Assembly: GCA_947495425.1 (NCBI GenBank)
Contig: CANLYR010000006.1
Span: 62,001-126,000, forward strand
DNA: 64,000 nucleotides
Origin: an uncultured Aquimarina sp.
GTDB lineage: Bacteria; Bacteroidota; Bacteroidia; Flavobacteriales; Flavobacteriaceae
Direction of reading: 5' to 3'
The translations under genes and the position numbers were made by a program. The notes beneath the pieces are model-generated. The model had not been told where the DNA came from, made no database searches, and saw only the letters and a list, made by a program, of their open reading frames with translations. Shown in pieces: positions 19,301-29,130 of the stretch (within the stretch, counting starts at the first letter, position 1; each line of letters begins with the position of its first letter).

Positions 19301-19581
19301 TGAACATCAATCGAATCACTATCTCCGACAACAACTTCTTTTGTTGAAAAGCCTACATAACTATAGGTAAGCACAGCACCTCTATTCGTATTAATGGTAT
19401 AGTTACCATCAAAATCGGTCTGTGTACCAGTAGCAGTACCTTTAACAACGATATTTACTCCAGGTAATGGTAGTCCGCTATTGTCGGACACATTACCAGA
19501 GATCGTTTTTTCCTGTGCAAACGATAGTTGCACCACAAACACTAAAATTAGTGTTAGAATTCCACTAAACTTTGTTTTCAT
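16327..19581 (-). CDS. SusC/RagA family TonB-linked outer-membrane transporter
   Basis: 1084 residues. Signal peptide ending VQLSFAQ, a carboxypeptidase-regulatory-like domain (about 24-105, GLPLPGVNIVVKGTATGTQT), TonB-box-like LEEVIVTAQG near 103, plug with the SusC signature ILITTKNAG (about 243-251), then the 22-strand barrel to the final aromatic residue of VSATF. It imports a ligand handed over by SusD, energised by TonB-ExbBD. First gene of the three-gene operon. No FecR/sigma or hybrid two-component regulator adjoins it. Confidence 0.95.
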   Translation of the reverse strand: MKTKFSGILTLILVFVVQLSFAQEKTISGNVSDNSGLPLPGVNIVVKGTATGTQTDFDGNYTINTNRGAVLTYSYVGFSTKEVVVGDSDSIDVQLSEDAAQLEEVIVTAQGIRREKKSLGYAVSTIQDEELEDRSEGDLGRLLRGKAAGINITASNGISGSATNIIIRGLNSLTGDNQPLFVVNGVPFDGGNNNQDVAFFDAQNESSRFLDLDPNSIESVNVLKGLSASVLYGERGRNGVILITTKNAGAAGISKRKTEISVSQSAFVSNAILPNYQDEYGGGFHQNFGFFFSNHGASFTEGTLSNATLELNPRFIRRDSNGVVLLDNPLSRLNDQSLVTGFEDIANSEYPYVPYDSVDEFFRTGFVSTTSVNVRGSGEKVSYNVNYGNLEDKGFTPGNTLRRNTFGVGGNAKLSNKFSVNAAINFSRTDYKTPPVAASLGSGTIGQGGSVFGDVLYTPRSVDLFGLPFQAADGRSVYYRSGNDIQNPRWTVANAKATQQTDRMFSNFTFNYEINDWISATYRLGLDTYTELNTNGQNRGGVDGNVLGFFRTTAVRNTTWDHSLIFNARKDITEELGVELIGGLTSRRDAFEREGVESTDQVVFGVLEHYNFRNSGTVNTFTQRQLPLGFQSEVNTLGAYLDASFNYKSFLYINGAIRQDWTSTLESNNLSILYPGGSISFIPTDAFDGLSSDNGLNYLKLRFGYGQSAGFPPPYSTRPALNLRSRAFVDAGGNVISSNNIDRRLENPDLKPELISEFEAGVDTRFFNNVLGLNVSVFKRNTKDLITDRDFPPSAGFEVQRVNAGEIENQGIEVDFTIDPFKNKDGFSWAISGNFYADEPMVTQLDNERINLTSRIQGRPANWAVEGLPVGVLLGSRVERLDGQLVVQSNGDYLVGASNTEVLGDPNPDWTGALSNTFSYKGFAFSMDWQFRHGGDIYSQTAAALVGRGVVDADNPLDREQTYVLPGVQADGSPNTVQLSTTRIYFNNLGFGANEFSIYDGTTLRLAEVSLGYTFTDKMLQSTPFGSLSIKLSGSNLWYKAFNFPDDVRFDTNSLSTGVGNGQGIDFISGPSARRYGFTVSATF

Positions 19582-20116
19582 TTTATAGATTTATTTGAAT
19601 TAGCCAATGCCAAAAATCACAATAATATCTTTATTAAGCAACTTTTTATTGTAAAAATTTAACCATTCTTTATAATTTGTAATAGGATTTGCAATAGATA
19701 CAGGCTCATGAGTGAGGAATTATTAACTTGTTCTTAATTTTAGTTTAAAATTCTCAGAAAGTATTTTTTTCATTTTTTTACTGATTTTTAGAGCGTTATG
19801 ATAATGATTAATCACGTTTTCCATCCATTTCACCAAACCTATCCTTTTGAATTAATAAAATTTTAATTCCTAACCTAGGTATATGTTAAATGTTTTGCTT
19901 TTATACTTTATATGTTGCTCAAATTATGTTTTGGTCAGGGTTTGATGGTGATTAGTTAATTTTGTTTTATTCATTCAAACAATAATTTCGATTGTTTTTT
20001 ATAAAGTATCAAAAAATAAATTACTCTAGGTTTGATTTGCTAAAAAATATTGCTACCTTTGCAGCCCTCTAAAAGAGGATATTATAAATATTTTTAATAA
20101 TAGTGTAAAGCAAATT
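19582..20116. other. divergent intergenic region susC / rpsL
   Basis: 535 very AT-rich bases without a gene. Its right end carries the str-operon promoter (20031-20061) and a 55-nt rpsL leader with a small CTCT-AAA-AGAG hairpin (20067-20077). I found no clear TAnnTTTG box for susC on the minus strand and no structured RNA. Confidence 0.6.
20031..20061 (+). promoter_or_regulatory. main promoter of the ribosomal superoperon
   Basis: TTTG (20031-20034), 19 bases, TACCTTTG (20054-20061), then GCA. This is a full match to the Bacteroidota housekeeping promoter. Start of transcription is expected near 20067, giving a leader of about 50 nt before rpsL. Confidence 0.85.
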
Positions 20117-20491
20117 ATGCCAACAATTTCACAATTAGTAAGAAAAGGTAGAGCCAAAATAACTAAGAAGAGTAAATCGGCTGCTTTGGATTCGTGCCCG
20201 CAACGCCGCGGTGTTTGTACGCGTGTTTATACCACTACACCAAAAAAACCAAACTCAGCTATGCGTAAAGTAGCTCGTGTAAGGTTGACTAACGGTAAAG
20301 AGGTCAATGCGTATATCGGTGGTGAAGGTCACAATCTCCAAGAGCACTCGATAGTATTAGTTAGAGGTGGAAGGGTAAAAGATTTACCAGGAGTTAGATA
20401 TCACATTGTTCGTGGAGCCTTAGACACCGCAGGTGTAGAGGGAAGAACACAACGTAGATCTAAATATGGTGCTAAACGCCCTAAGAAGTAA
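20117..20491 (+). CDS. rpsL: 30S ribosomal protein S12
   Basis: 124 residues, full length. The decoding-centre loops [17 protein letters not shown] and [14 protein letters not shown] are intact with Lys at the positions whose mutation gives streptomycin resistance, so the sequence is of the sensitive type. First gene of the superoperon, 55 bases behind its promoter; rpsG follows after 24 bases. Confidence 0.99.
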   Translation: MPTISQLVRKGRAKITKKSKSAALDSCPQRRGVCTRVYTTTPKKPNSAMRKVARVRLTNGKEVNAYIGGEGHNLQEHSIVLVRGGRVKDLPGVRYHIVRGALDTAGVEGRTQRRSKYGAKRPKK

Positions 20492-20515
20492 TTAAAGAAC
20501 TTTTAAGAAGAAGAC

Positions 20516-20992
20516 ATGAGAAAAAGAAAGGCTAAAAAAAGACCTATTTTGCCAGATCCTCGTTTTAACGATCAATTAGTGACTCGTTTTGTAAACATGA
20601 TGATGTGGGATGGTAAAAAGTCGACTGCTTTCAGAATTTTCTATGATGCGATGGATATCGTAGAAGAGAAAAAACAAAATGAAGAAAAAACTGCATTAGA
20701 GATTTGGAAAGATGCGCTATCCAATGTAATGCCGCACGTTGAAGTACGAAGCCGAAGAGTAGGTGGAGCTACTTTTCAGATTCCTAATCCAATCAGACCT
20801 GATCGTAAAATTTCTACTGCTATGAAGTGGTTGATACAATTTTCACGAAAAAGAAATGAGAAATCTATGGCTCAGAAACTTGCTGCAGAAGTTATAGCTG
20901 CAGAAAAAGAAGAGGGAGCTGCTGTTAAGAAAAGAGTAGATACTCATAAAATGGCTGAAGCTAATAAAGCATTCTCACACTTTAGATTTTAA
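20516..20992 (+). CDS. rpsG: 30S ribosomal protein S7
   Basis: 158 residues beginning [18 protein letters not shown]7 initiates assembly of the 30S head and contacts E-site tRNA; the conserved [16 protein letters not shown] stretch is intact. In E. coli S7 represses its own operon from the rpsL-rpsG spacer; here that spacer is only 24 bases, too short for the same structure. fusA starts 12 bases downstream. Confidence 0.99.
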   Translation: MRKRKAKKRPILPDPRFNDQLVTRFVNMMMWDGKKSTAFRIFYDAMDIVEEKKQNEEKTALEIWKDALSNVMPHVEVRSRRVGGATFQIPNPIRPDRKISTAMKWLIQFSRKRNEKSMAQKLAAEVIAAEKEEGAAVKKRVDTHKMAEANKAFSHFRF

Positions 20993-21004
20993 TCAATAAC
21001 AGAA

Positions 21005-23131
21005 ATGGCTAGAGATTTAAAATATACTAGAAATATAGGAATTGCTGCGCACATTGACGCAGGAAAAACTACAACCACCGAGCGTATTCTATACTACACG
21101 GGGGTGAGTCACAAAATAGGAGAGGTACATGATGGTGCAGCTACTATGGATTGGATGGAGCAAGAACAGGAACGTGGTATCACGATTACTTCTGCTGCTA
21201 CTACTTGTGAGTGGAAATTCCCAACAGAAAATGGTCAGCCAGTTGCTGATACTAAAGGATATCATTTTAACATTATAGATACTCCGGGTCACGTTGATTT
21301 TACGGTTGAAGTCAACCGTTCTTTACGTGTACTCGATGGACTAGTATTCTTATTTAGTGCGGTTGATGGTGTAGAGCCACAATCTGAAACTAACTGGAGG
21401 CTCGCTGATAATTATAAAGTTCCGAGAATTGGATTTGTTAATAAAATGGATCGTCAAGGATCTAATTTTATGGAGGTATGTCAACAAGTTAAAGATATGT
21501 TAGGTTCTAATGCAGTGCCTATTGTTTTAAATATTGGAGACGAAGAAGATTTCAAAGGAATTGTTGATTTAGTAAAGAATCGTGCTATTGTATGGCACGA
21601 AGAAGGACAAGGATCAACGTTTGATGTTATTGATATCCCTGATGATCTTAAGGAAGAAGCCAAAATACTTCGTGGTAAACTTATTGAAGAAGTTGCTGCC
21701 TATGATGAAAATCTTCTTGAGAAATTTATGGAAGACGAAGAATCGATTACTGAAGATGAGGTGCATGCTGCATTAAGAGCTGCTGTAATGGATATGAGTA
21801 TCATTCCTATGATCTGTGGATCTGCATTTAAAAACAAAGGTGTTCAGTTTTTGTTAGATGCAGTATGTCGTTACTTGCCCTCTCCAACAGATAAAGAAGG
21901 TATTATTGGTGTAAATCCAGATACTGATGAAGAAGAAGTGCGTAAGCCAGATGTAAAAGAGCCTTTCGCAGCTTTGGCATTTAAGATTGCGACAGACCCT
22001 TTTGTTGGTCGTTTAGCATTTTTTAGAGCGTATTCTGGTCGATTGGATGCAGGTTCATACGTGTTGAATAATCGTTCGGGTAAAAAAGAACGTATTTCTC
22101 GTATCTACCAAATGCATGCCAATAAGCAAAATGCAATTGAATTTATAGAGGCTGGTGATATCGGTGCTGCAGTTGGATTTAAATCTATCAAAACTGGTGA
22201 CACACTTACATCAGAAAAGCATCCAATTATTTTAGAATCTATGGATTTTCCTGATCCTGTAATTGGTATCGCTGTTGAGCCAAAAACTAAGGCAGATGTT
22301 GATAAATTGGGTATTGGCTTAGGTAAATTGGCAGAAGAAGATCCAACATTCACAGTTCGTTCAGACGAAGCTTCAGGACAAACTATAATATCTGGTATGG
22401 GTGAACTTCACTTAGATGTTATTGTGGATCGTTTAAAGCGTGAATTCAAAGTTGAAGTAAATCAAGGTCAGCCTCAGGTAGAATATAAAGAGGCTATTAC
22501 TCAATCTGCAGACCATAGAGAAGTATATAAGAAACAATCTGGTGGTCGTGGTAAATTTGCAGATATTGTATTTACTATTGAACCAGCTGATGAAGGTGTT
22601 GTTGGACTTCAGTTTGAGTCTATAATCAAAGGTGGTAATGTTCCCAAAGAATTTATACCATCAATTGAAAAAGGATTTAAAATGGCAATGGTAAATGGTC
22701 CATTGGCAGGGTATGAAGTTGATGCTATGAAAGTAACATTAAAAGATGGTTCTTATCATGATGTGGATTCAGATCAGTTATCTTTCGAATTAGCTGCTAA
22801 ATTAGGTTTTAAAAATTCGGCAAAAGCCGCTAAAGCCGTAATTATGGAGCCAATTATGAAATTGGAAGTTATTACTCCAGAAGAAAATATGGGTGATATC
22901 GTAGGTGATCTTAACCGCCGTAGAGGTCAGGTGAGTGACATGGGAGATCGTGCAGGTGCAAAAACTGTTAAGGCTACCGTTCCACTTTCTGAAATGTTTG
23001 GATATGTTACCACATTAAGAACATTGTCTTCTGGTAGAGCAACCTCTACAATGGAATTTTCTCACTATGCTGAAACTCCTTCTAATATTTCAGAAGAAGT
23101 AATTGCAGCTGCAAAAGGAGTTAACGCTTAA
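21005..23131 (+). CDS. fusA: elongation factor G
   Basis: 708 residues. Five-domain translocase with G1 [12 protein letters not shown] (16-27), switch [13 protein letters not shown]3 DTPGHVDF and G4 NKMD, and domain [12 protein letters not shown]. It drives tRNA-mRNA translocation and, with RRF, ribosome recycling. rpsJ follows after 11 bases with no tuf gene between, the usual arrangement in Bacteroidota. Confidence 0.99.
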   Translation: MARDLKYTRNIGIAAHIDAGKTTTTERILYYTGVSHKIGEVHDGAATMDWMEQEQERGITITSAATTCEWKFPTENGQPVADTKGYHFNIIDTPGHVDFTVEVNRSLRVLDGLVFLFSAVDGVEPQSETNWRLADNYKVPRIGFVNKMDRQGSNFMEVCQQVKDMLGSNAVPIVLNIGDEEDFKGIVDLVKNRAIVWHEEGQGSTFDVIDIPDDLKEEAKILRGKLIEEVAAYDENLLEKFMEDEESITEDEVHAALRAAVMDMSIIPMICGSAFKNKGVQFLLDAVCRYLPSPTDKEGIIGVNPDTDEEEVRKPDVKEPFAALAFKIATDPFVGRLAFFRAYSGRLDAGSYVLNNRSGKKERISRIYQMHANKQNAIEFIEAGDIGAAVGFKSIKTGDTLTSEKHPIILESMDFPDPVIGIAVEPKTKADVDKLGIGLGKLAEEDPTFTVRSDEASGQTIISGMGELHLDVIVDRLKREFKVEVNQGQPQVEYKEAITQSADHREVYKKQSGGRGKFADIVFTIEPADEGVVGLQFESIIKGGNVPKEFIPSIEKGFKMAMVNGPLAGYEVDAMKVTLKDGSYHDVDSDQLSFELAAKLGFKNSAKAAKAVIMEPIMKLEVITPEENMGDIVGDLNRRRGQVSDMGDRAGAKTVKATVPLSEMFGYVTTLRTLSSGRATSTMEFSHYAETPSNISEEVIAAAKGVNA

Positions 23132-23142
23132 TTATTACAGAA

Positions 23143-23448
23143 ATGAGTCAAAAAATTAGAATAAAACTAAAATCCTACGATCATAACTTAGTAGATAAGT
23201 CTGCTGAGAAAATCGTAAAGACGGTAAAGAGTACAGGAGCTGTAGTAACTGGGCCAATTCCTTTGCCAACACATAAAAAGATTTTTACTGTGCTTCGTTC
23301 TCCACACGTAAATAAAAAATCCAGAGAGCAATTTCAATTAAGTTCTTACAAAAGACTATTGGATATCTATAGCTCTTCTTCAAAAACGATCGATGCGTTA
23401 ATGAAGTTGGAATTACCAAGTGGAGTTGAAGTAGAAATTAAGGTGTGA
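23143..23448 (+). CDS. rpsJ: 30S ribosomal protein S10
   Basis: 101 residues starting [20 protein letters not shown]. Besides its place in the 30S head, S10 is NusE, partner of NusB/NusG in antitermination. Conserved loop [10 protein letters not shown] is intact. A 252-base spacer with dispersed-type palindromes and a strong intrinsic terminator separates it from rplC, which is unusual inside this operon. Confidence 0.99.
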   Translation: MSQKIRIKLKSYDHNLVDKSAEKIVKTVKSTGAVVTGPIPLPTHKKIFTVLRSPHVNKKSREQFQLSSYKRLLDIYSSSSKTIDALMKLELPSGVEVEIKV

Positions 23449-23501
23449 TGATATTTAACTTTTGGAAGCATAGTGCATCAAAAGTTTAAGAGTAAGCATC
23501 C

Positions 23502-23522
23502 ATTCCAGACTTGATCTGGGAT
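23502..23522. repeat. palindromic repeat unit 1 in the rpsJ-rplC spacer
   Basis: ATTCCAGA (23502-23509), loop CTTGA, TCTGGGAT (23515-23522): eight pairs, one a G-U. Together with the next unit it resembles the short dispersed palindromes seen between genes in flavobacterial genomes; that resemblance is from memory. Confidence 0.6.
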
Positions 23523-23538
23523 CTTTAAAATACAAAAA

Positions 23539-23556
23539 TTCCCGCCTTCGTGGGAA
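23539..23556. repeat. palindromic repeat unit 2 in the rpsJ-rplC spacer
   Basis: TTCCCGC (23539-23545), loop CTTC, GTGGGAA (23550-23556): seven pairs with one G-U. The CTTC tetraloop on a GC-rich stem stands out from the AT-rich surroundings. Confidence 0.6.
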
Positions 23557-23605
23557 CGAAAATGTCCCAAGCTGCGTGCGAGGGAAAAACGGCAAAAATA
23601 CATTT

Positions 23606-23636
23606 CAGGGTTGAAAGTGTTTAACCCTGTTTTTTT
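23606..23636 (+). terminator. intrinsic terminator inside the ribosomal operon
   Basis: CAGGGTT (23606-23612), bulged G, AAA, loop GTG, TTTAACCCTG (23620-23629), then seven T (23630-23636). Fits an intrinsic terminator oriented with the operon, between rpsJ and rplC; it may act as an attenuator. Confidence 0.75.
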
Positions 23637-23648
23637 GCAAAAAGATAA

Positions 23649-23666
23649 GTTGAAAATCATTTCAAC
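23649..23666 (+). promoter_or_regulatory. hairpin in the rplC leader
   Basis: GTTGAAA (23649-23655), loop ATCA, TTTCAAC (23660-23666), 34 bases before the rplC ATG. No TAnnTTTG promoter was found after the terminator, so rplC expression seems to depend on read-through. Confidence 0.45.
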
Positions 23667-23700
23667 ATAGAAATAAGAACAATTAATAAATAATTTAAAT

Positions 23701-24318
23701 ATGTCTGGGTTAATAGGAAAAAAGATCGGTATGACCAGCATCTTCGACGAGAATGGAAAAAATATTCCATGTACTGTGATCGAAGCTGGACCATGCGTAG
23801 TGACCCAAGTCAGAACTGATGACGTTGATGGCTATGAGGCTGTTCAGCTAGGTTTCGATGACAAAGCAGACAAAAATGCTACAAAAGCGGCTTTAGGTCA
23901 CTTTAAAAAAGCAGGAGCTGTTGCTAAACGTAAAGTTATCGAATTCAAAGGTTTTGATGAGGAGTACAAATTAGGAGATACGGTAACCGTAGAACATTTT
24001 GCTGAAGGAGAATTTGTTGATGTATCAGCAACTTCGAAAGGTAAAGGTTTTCAGGGTGTTGTAAAAAGACACAACTTCGGTGGTGTAGGTCAAGCAACTC
24101 ACGGTCAGCACAACCGTTTAAGAGCTCCTGGTTCGATAGGTGCTGCATCATATCCTGCAAGAGTTTTCAAAGGAATGAAAATGGCAGGAAGAATGGGTGG
24201 CGAAAAAGTAAAAGTTCAAAACTTAAGAGTGTTAAAAGTAGTTCCTGAAAAGAATTTACTTGTTGTGAAGGGGTGTGTTCCTGGTCATAAAAATGCTTAT
24301 GTAACGATTCAGAAGTAA
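23701..24318 (+). CDS. rplC: 50S ribosomal protein L3
   Basis: 205 residues starting [19 protein letters not shown]. Has the conserved [12 protein letters not shown] and the central extension [12 protein letters not shown] that reaches the peptidyl-transferase centre. Its stop overlaps the rplD start by one base (TAATG), so the two are translationally coupled. It opens the segment after the mid-operon terminator. Confidence 0.99.
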   Translation: MSGLIGKKIGMTSIFDENGKNIPCTVIEAGPCVVTQVRTDDVDGYEAVQLGFDDKADKNATKAALGHFKKAGAVAKRKVIEFKGFDEEYKLGDTVTVEHFAEGEFVDVSATSKGKGFQGVVKRHNFGGVGQATHGQHNRLRAPGSIGAASYPARVFKGMKMAGRMGGEKVKVQNLRVLKVVPEKNLLVVKGCVPGHKNAYVTIQK

Positions 24319-24947
24319 TGAAAGTATCGGTAATTGATATAAACGGAAAAGAAACAGGAAGAAAGGCAGACCTTTCTGACGCTGTTTTCGGTATTGAACC
24401 AAATGATCATGCAGTATACTTAGATGTGAAACAATACTTGGCTAATCAACGTCAAGGAACTCACAAAGCTAAGGAGCGTGCAGATATTACTGGTAGTACC
24501 AGAAAGATAAAGAAACAAAAAGGAACAGGTACAGCCAGAGCAGGTAGTATCAAGTCTCCTATTTTTAAAGGAGGGGGTAGAGTATTTGGTCCAAGACCAC
24601 GTAACTATTCTTTCAAATTGAATAAGAACTTAAAGAGATTAGCACGTAAATCTGCGCTAAGTATCAAAGCAAGTGATAAGGCAATAACTGTTGTTGAAGA
24701 CTTCAATTTTGACACTATAAAGACTAAGAATTTTACTGCTGTTTTAAAGTCTTTAGGACTTGAAAACAAAAAATCTTTGTTTGTGTTGGCTGAGTCAAAT
24801 AAAAATGTATATTTGTCGTCACGCAATTTGAAAAGTTCAGAAGTCATAACTTCTTCAGAATTAAGTACTTACAAAATACTTAATGCTAATAATGTTATTC
24901 TTTTGGAAGGTTCTTTGAAAGGAATTGAAACGAATTTAAGTAAATAG
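24318..24947 (+). CDS. rplD: 50S ribosomal protein L4
   Basis: 209 residues with the extended loop [20 protein letters not shown] that lines the exit tunnel and is the usual site of macrolide-resistance changes; it reads as wild type. In Gammaproteobacteria L4 represses the S10 operon by termination and translation control. The terminator upstream of rplC makes a similar role worth testing here, but that is inference. Confidence 0.99.
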   Translation: MKVSVIDINGKETGRKADLSDAVFGIEPNDHAVYLDVKQYLANQRQGTHKAKERADITGSTRKIKKQKGTGTARAGSIKSPIFKGGGRVFGPRPRNYSFKLNKNLKRLARKSALSIKASDKAITVVEDFNFDTIKTKNFTAVLKSLGLENKKSLFVLAESNKNVYLSSRNLKSSEVITSSELSTYKILNANNVILLEGSLKGIETNLSK

Positions 24948-24952
24948 AAGCC

Positions 24953-25243
24953 ATGAGTATCTTAATAAAACCTATTATTACAGAAAAGGCTACTGCGGAT
25001 AGTGAATTGTTTAATCGCTATGGTTTTGTAGTAGATAAAAGAGCGAATAAGGTAGAGATCAAAAAAGCAGTTGAAGCTGCTTATGGCGTATCTGTTACTA
25101 AAGTTCGTACAATGAATGTCCGCCCAGATCGTAAAACCCGATATACAAAAACGGGTATGGTTTCTGGTAAAACAAGTGCTTATAAAAAAGCAATTGTACA
25201 GGTGGCGGATGGTGAAGTAATTGATTTATACAGTAATCTTTAA
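24953..25243 (+). CDS. rplW: 50S ribosomal protein L23
   Basis: 96 residues. L23 sits at the exit of the polypeptide tunnel and is the docking site for trigger factor and SRP. Opening SILIKPIITEKAT and VRPDRKTRYTKTG are conserved. Five bases behind rplD. Confidence 0.98.
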   Translation: MSILIKPIITEKATADSELFNRYGFVVDKRANKVEIKKAVEAAYGVSVTKVRTMNVRPDRKTRYTKTGMVSGKTSAYKKAIVQVADGEVIDLYSNL

Positions 25244-25252
25244 GACTAAAAA

Positions 25253-26077
25253 ATGTCAGTAAGAAAATTAAAACCAATTACCCCAGGTCAGCGTTTTAGA
25301 GTAGTTAATGGGTTTGACGCCATTACTACTGATAAGCCGGAGAAAAGTTTATTAGCTCCGAAGAAAAGATCTGGTGGTAGAAACAGTCAAGGGAAAATGA
25401 CCATGCGCTACAAAGGTGGTGGTCACAAGAAGAGGTATCGTATTATAGACTTTAAACGCGATAAGCAGGGAATTCCTGCTACCGTTGCTACTATAGAATA
25501 TGATCCAAACAGAACTGCTTTTATAGCGTTAGTTAACTATCAAGATGGCGAAAAGCGTTATGTTATCGCTCAAAATGGTCTACAAGTTGGTCAAAATATC
25601 GTTTCTGGTAGTGATGTAGCTCCAGAAATAGGTAATGCAATGCCACTTAGTGATATTCCTTTAGGTACAATCATTTCTTGTATAGAATTACGTCCAGGAC
25701 AAGGTGCTGTTATGGCACGTAGTGCAGGCTCATTTGCTCAGCTTATGGCCAGAGATGGTAAGTTTGCCACAGTAAAACTGCCCTCTGGTGAAGTAAGAAT
25801 GATACTAGTGAATTGTATGGCAACTATCGGAGCTATATCCAATAGCGATCACCAATTGATCGTTGGAGGTAAAGCGGGTAGAACGAGATGGCTTGGTCGT
25901 CGTCCACGTACAAGACCAGTAGCAATGAACCCTGTAGATCACCCAATGGGTGGTGGTGAAGGACGTTCTTCTGGAGGTCACCCACGTTCTAGAAAAGGGC
26001 TTCCTGCTAAAGGATACAGAACCCGTTCTAAGACGAAAGCGAGTAATAAATATATTGTAGAACGTAGAAAGAAATAA
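25253..26077 (+). CDS. rplB: 50S ribosomal protein L2
   Basis: 274 residues. Contains the universally conserved [19 protein letters not shown] with the His required for subunit association and peptidyl transfer. Binds 23S rRNA domain IV and bridges to the 30S. Normal length, ten bases behind rplW. Confidence 0.99.
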   Translation: MSVRKLKPITPGQRFRVVNGFDAITTDKPEKSLLAPKKRSGGRNSQGKMTMRYKGGGHKKRYRIIDFKRDKQGIPATVATIEYDPNRTAFIALVNYQDGEKRYVIAQNGLQVGQNIVSGSDVAPEIGNAMPLSDIPLGTIISCIELRPGQGAVMARSAGSFAQLMARDGKFATVKLPSGEVRMILVNCMATIGAISNSDHQLIVGGKAGRTRWLGRRPRTRPVAMNPVDHPMGGGEGRSSGGHPRSRKGLPAKGYRTRSKTKASNKYIVERRKK

Positions 26078-26084
26078 TTAAGAT

Positions 26085-26363
26085 ATGGCACGTTCATTAA
26101 AAAAAGGACCTTACGTTCACTATAAGTTAGAGAAAAAAGTAGCTGCAAATGTAGAAGCTAACAAAAAGTCTGTTATTAAGACTTGGTCTAGAGCATCTAT
26201 GATTACTCCTGACTTTGTAGGGCAAACAATTGCAGTTCATAATGGTCGCCAATTTGTTCCGGTATATGTTACTGAGAATATGGTGGGTCATAAATTAGGA
26301 GAATTTTCGCCAACACGTTCCTTTAGAGGTCACGCTGGTGCTAAAAATAAAGGTAAAAAATAA
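26085..26363 (+). CDS. rpsS: 30S ribosomal protein S19
   Basis: 92 residues with the conserved [13 protein letters not shown] start and [23 protein letters not shown] read in the frame (shown here in parts). Head protein that forms a complex with S13 near the A-site tRNA. Seven bases separate it from rplB. Confidence 0.98.
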   Translation: MARSLKKGPYVHYKLEKKVAANVEANKKSVIKTWSRASMITPDFVGQTIAVHNGRQFVPVYVTENMVGHKLGEFSPTRSFRGHAGAKNKGKK

Positions 26364-26371
26364 TTTAAGTC

Positions 26372-26779
26372 ATGGGAGTTCGTAAAAGAGAAATGGCAGA
26401 AAGAATTAAGGAAGAGAAAAAGCAAATTGCTTTCGCTAAGCTTAATAACTGCCCTACGTCACCTCGTAAAATGCGTTTAGTTGCGGATTTAATTCGTGGT
26501 GTAAAAGTTGAAAAGGCGCTTCAGATTCTTAGATTTAATCCTAAAGAAGCATCACGTCGCCTAGATAAGTTATTGCTATCGGCAATAGCGAACTGGCAAG
26601 CGAAAAATGAAGACGCTAGTATTGAGGACGCAGATCTTTTTGTAAAAGAGATTCGTGTAGATGGAGGAAGTATGTTAAAAAGACTTCGTCCTGCTCCACA
26701 AGGTCGCGCACACAGAATAAGAAAACGCTCTAATCACGTTACAATCGTGGTTGCAGCAAACAATAATACACAAAGTTAA
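26372..26779 (+). CDS. rplV: 50S ribosomal protein L22
   Basis: 135 residues, with an N-terminal extension ([20 protein letters not shown]) relative to the E. coli protein, as is common in Bacteroidota. Core [18 protein letters not shown] and the tunnel hairpin region [18 protein letters not shown] are intact. Confidence 0.98.
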   Translation: MGVRKREMAERIKEEKKQIAFAKLNNCPTSPRKMRLVADLIRGVKVEKALQILRFNPKEASRRLDKLLLSAIANWQAKNEDASIEDADLFVKEIRVDGGSMLKRLRPAPQGRAHRIRKRSNHVTIVVAANNNTQS

Positions 26780-26787
26780 AATAAACT

Positions 26788-27513
26788 ATGGGACAGAAGA
26801 CAAATCCAATCGGAAATCGCCTTGGTATCATTAGAGGTTGGGAATCCAACTGGTATGGAGGTAATGACTACGGTGATAAACTTGCCGAAGACGATAAGAT
26901 TAGAAAGTATGTGCATGCACGTTTATCTAAAGCTAGTGTATCTAGAGTAATTATTGAGCGTACGCTTAAACTTGTAACCGTTACTATCACTACCGCCAGA
27001 CCTGGTATTATTATTGGAAAAGGTGGTCAAGAGGTAGACAAGTTGAAAGAAGAGCTTAAGAAAATTACCGAAAAGGAAGTTCAGATCAATATCTTTGAAA
27101 TTAAAAGACCAGAACTTGATGCATTCTTGGTAGGTTCAAGTGTAGCTAGACAAATTGAAAGTCGTATTTCATACCGTCGTGCTATTAAAATGGCTATTGC
27201 GGCTGCAATGAGAATGAATGCTGAAGGTATCAAAATTCAGATTTCAGGACGTTTGAATGGAGCAGAAATGGCACGTTCAGAATCTTATAAAGATGGTCGT
27301 ATTCCTTTATCTACATTTAGAGCTGACATTGATTATGCTTTAGTTGAAGCTCATACTACTTATGGTAGATTGGGTGTAAAAGTATGGATCATGAAAGGTG
27401 AAGTGTACGGTAAAAGAGAACTTTCTCCTTTAGTTGGTTTATCCAAGAAACAAGGAAAAGGTGACAGAGGTGGACGAAGTGGTGGAAATAACAAATCACG
27501 TCGTAGAAAGTAA
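26788..27513 (+). CDS. rpsC: 30S ribosomal protein S3
   Basis: 241 residues. KH domain with the [18 protein letters not shown] signature lines the mRNA entry channel and contributes helicase activity with S4 and S5. Basic C-terminal tail ([19 protein letters not shown]). Confidence 0.99.
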   Translation: MGQKTNPIGNRLGIIRGWESNWYGGNDYGDKLAEDDKIRKYVHARLSKASVSRVIIERTLKLVTVTITTARPGIIIGKGGQEVDKLKEELKKITEKEVQINIFEIKRPELDAFLVGSSVARQIESRISYRRAIKMAIAAAMRMNAEGIKIQISGRLNGAEMARSESYKDGRIPLSTFRADIDYALVEAHTTYGRLGVKVWIMKGEVYGKRELSPLVGLSKKQGKGDRGGRSGGNNKSRRRK

Positions 27514-27533
27514 TTTTTTAAAGTAAATTAACA

Positions 27534-27953
27534 ATGTTACAGCCTAAAAGAACAAAATTCCGTAAGCAACAAAAAGGACGTATGAAAGGTCTTTCTCAAA
27601 GAGGACATACACTTTCTAATGGTACTTTCGGAATCAAATCATTAGATTCAAGTTTTGTTACTGCCAGACAAATAGAAGCAGCTCGTATTTCTGCTACTCG
27701 TTATATGAAAAGAGAAGGGTCTCTGTGGATTAAGATTTTCCCAGACAAGCCTATTACAAAGAAACCTCTTGAAGTACGTATGGGTAAAGGAAAAGGTGCT
27801 GTAGAGTATTGGGCAGCAGTAGTAAAGCCAGGAAGAATATTATTCGAAATTAGTGGTGTCCCTTATGACGTAGCTAAAGAAGCCTTACGTTTGGCAGCAC
27901 AAAAACTTCCTGTTAAAACTAAGTTTATTGTATCAAGAACCTATCAAGGTTAA
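27534..27953 (+). CDS. rplP: 50S ribosomal protein L16
   Basis: 139 residues starting [19 protein letters not shown]. Positions tRNA in the A and P sites. The conserved [13 protein letters not shown] and basic [15 protein letters not shown] region (here [20 protein letters not shown]) are present. Confidence 0.99.
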   Translation: MLQPKRTKFRKQQKGRMKGLSQRGHTLSNGTFGIKSLDSSFVTARQIEAARISATRYMKREGSLWIKIFPDKPITKKPLEVRMGKGKGAVEYWAAVVKPGRILFEISGVPYDVAKEALRLAAQKLPVKTKFIVSRTYQG

Positions 27954-27967
27954 ATTCGAAAGAGACT

Positions 27968-28162
27968 ATGAAACAATCGCAAGTAAAAGAATCGTCTACA
28001 GCTGAATTACAAGAAGAGCTTGGTAAAACTCAAAAAGAATATTCAGATTTAAGAATGGCTCACGCTATGTCTCCATTAGAAAATCCTTTACAATTACGTA
28101 AAGTAAGAAGATCTATTGCAAGAATTGCTACAGAGCTAACAAAAAGAGAATTAAACGGTTAA
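27968..28162 (+). CDS. rpmC: 50S ribosomal protein L29
   Basis: 64 residues, mostly one helical hairpin (STAELQEELGKTQKEYSDLR). L29 lies beside L23 at the tunnel exit and helps trigger-factor binding. The canonical place between rplP and rpsQ confirms the call. Confidence 0.96.
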   Translation: MKQSQVKESSTAELQEELGKTQKEYSDLRMAHAMSPLENPLQLRKVRRSIARIATELTKRELNG

Positions 28163-28174
28163 TTCTGCTGAAAG

Positions 28175-28432
28175 ATGGAAAAAAGAAATTTAAGAAAAGA
28201 ACGTATAGGTGTTGTTACTAGTAACAAAATGCAGAAATCAATTGTGGTTGCTGAAGTTAAAAAAGTAAAACATCCCATGTACGGAAAGTTCGTGTTAAAA
28301 ACGAAAAAATACGTTGCACACGATGAAAAGAACGACTGCAATATTGGTGATACAGTTAAGATCATGGAAACAAGACCTATGAGTAAATCCAAATGCTGGA
28401 GATTAGTAGAAGTAATTGAAAGAGCGAAGTAA
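28175..28432 (+). CDS. rpsQ: 30S ribosomal protein S17
   Basis: 85 residues beginning [21 protein letters not shown]-fold primary binder of 16S rRNA. The [20 protein letters not shown] end is typical. rplN starts two bases after its stop. Confidence 0.97.
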   Translation: MEKRNLRKERIGVVTSNKMQKSIVVAEVKKVKHPMYGKFVLKTKKYVAHDEKNDCNIGDTVKIMETRPMSKSKCWRLVEVIERAK

Positions 28433-28434
28433 TT

Positions 28435-28803
28435 ATGGTACAACAAGAGTCTAGATTAAAAGTAGCCGACAACACTGGTGGTAAAGAAGTTTTAGTTATC
28501 CGTGTTTTAGGAGGTACAGGAAGAAGATACGCTTCTGTAGGAGACAAAATCGTTGTCAGTGTGAAAGAGGCAACTCCTAATGGAAGTATCAAAAAAGGAG
28601 CTGTTTCAACTGCAGTTGTAGTTCGTACCAAAAAAGAAGTGCGCAGACCAGATGGTTCTTATATTCGTTTCGATGATAACGCATGTGTTTTGTTAAACCC
28701 TGCCGGAGAAATGAGAGGAACTCGCGTTTTTGGTCCTGTTGCAAGAGAACTTCGTGACAAGCAATTCATGAAGATTGTTTCACTAGCGCCAGAAGTGCTT
28801 TAA
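28435..28803 (+). CDS. rplN: 50S ribosomal protein L14
   Basis: 122 residues, full length, starting [18 protein letters not shown]. Forms the intersubunit bridge B8 with 16S helix 14 and is the binding site of the silencing factor RsfS. Ends in the conserved [20 protein letters not shown]. Confidence 0.99.
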   Translation: MVQQESRLKVADNTGGKEVLVIRVLGGTGRRYASVGDKIVVSVKEATPNGSIKKGAVSTAVVVRTKKEVRRPDGSYIRFDDNACVLLNPAGEMRGTRVFGPVARELRDKQFMKIVSLAPEVL

Positions 28804-28816
28804 AACATTTGAAAAG

Positions 28817-29128
28817 ATGACAAAGCTAAAAATTAAATCAGGAGATACAGTACGAGTTATCGCTGGAGACAATAAAGGTCAAGAAGGTGTAGTTCAAAAA
28901 GTATTTAAAGATAAAAACAAGGTGATTGTAGAAGGTGTTAACCTTGTGTCTAAACACCAGAAGCCTAGTGCTACTAATCCACAAGGTGGAATTGTAAAAC
29001 AAGAAGCATCTATTCATATATCAAACTTATCATTGTTAACCACTAAAGGAGAAACTACAAGAGTTGGGTATAGAGTAGAAGGAGATAAGAAAGTGAGATT
29101 TTCTAAAAAATCTAATGAAGTAATATAG
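28817..29128 (+). CDS. rplX: 50S ribosomal protein L24
   Basis: 103 residues with the KOW motif [19 protein letters not shown] near the N-terminus. Assembly initiator of the 50S subunit. rplE starts two bases after the stop codon. Confidence 0.98.
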   Translation: MTKLKIKSGDTVRVIAGDNKGQEGVVQKVFKDKNKVIVEGVNLVSKHQKPSATNPQGGIVKQEASIHISNLSLLTTKGETTRVGYRVEGDKKVRFSKKSNEVI

Positions 29129-29130
29129 TT

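Noticed and set aside
23478..23741. Minus-strand ORF across the rpsJ-rplC spacer
   Set aside because: Reads through palindromes and the terminator, overlaps the rplC start, and has no recognisable protein features.
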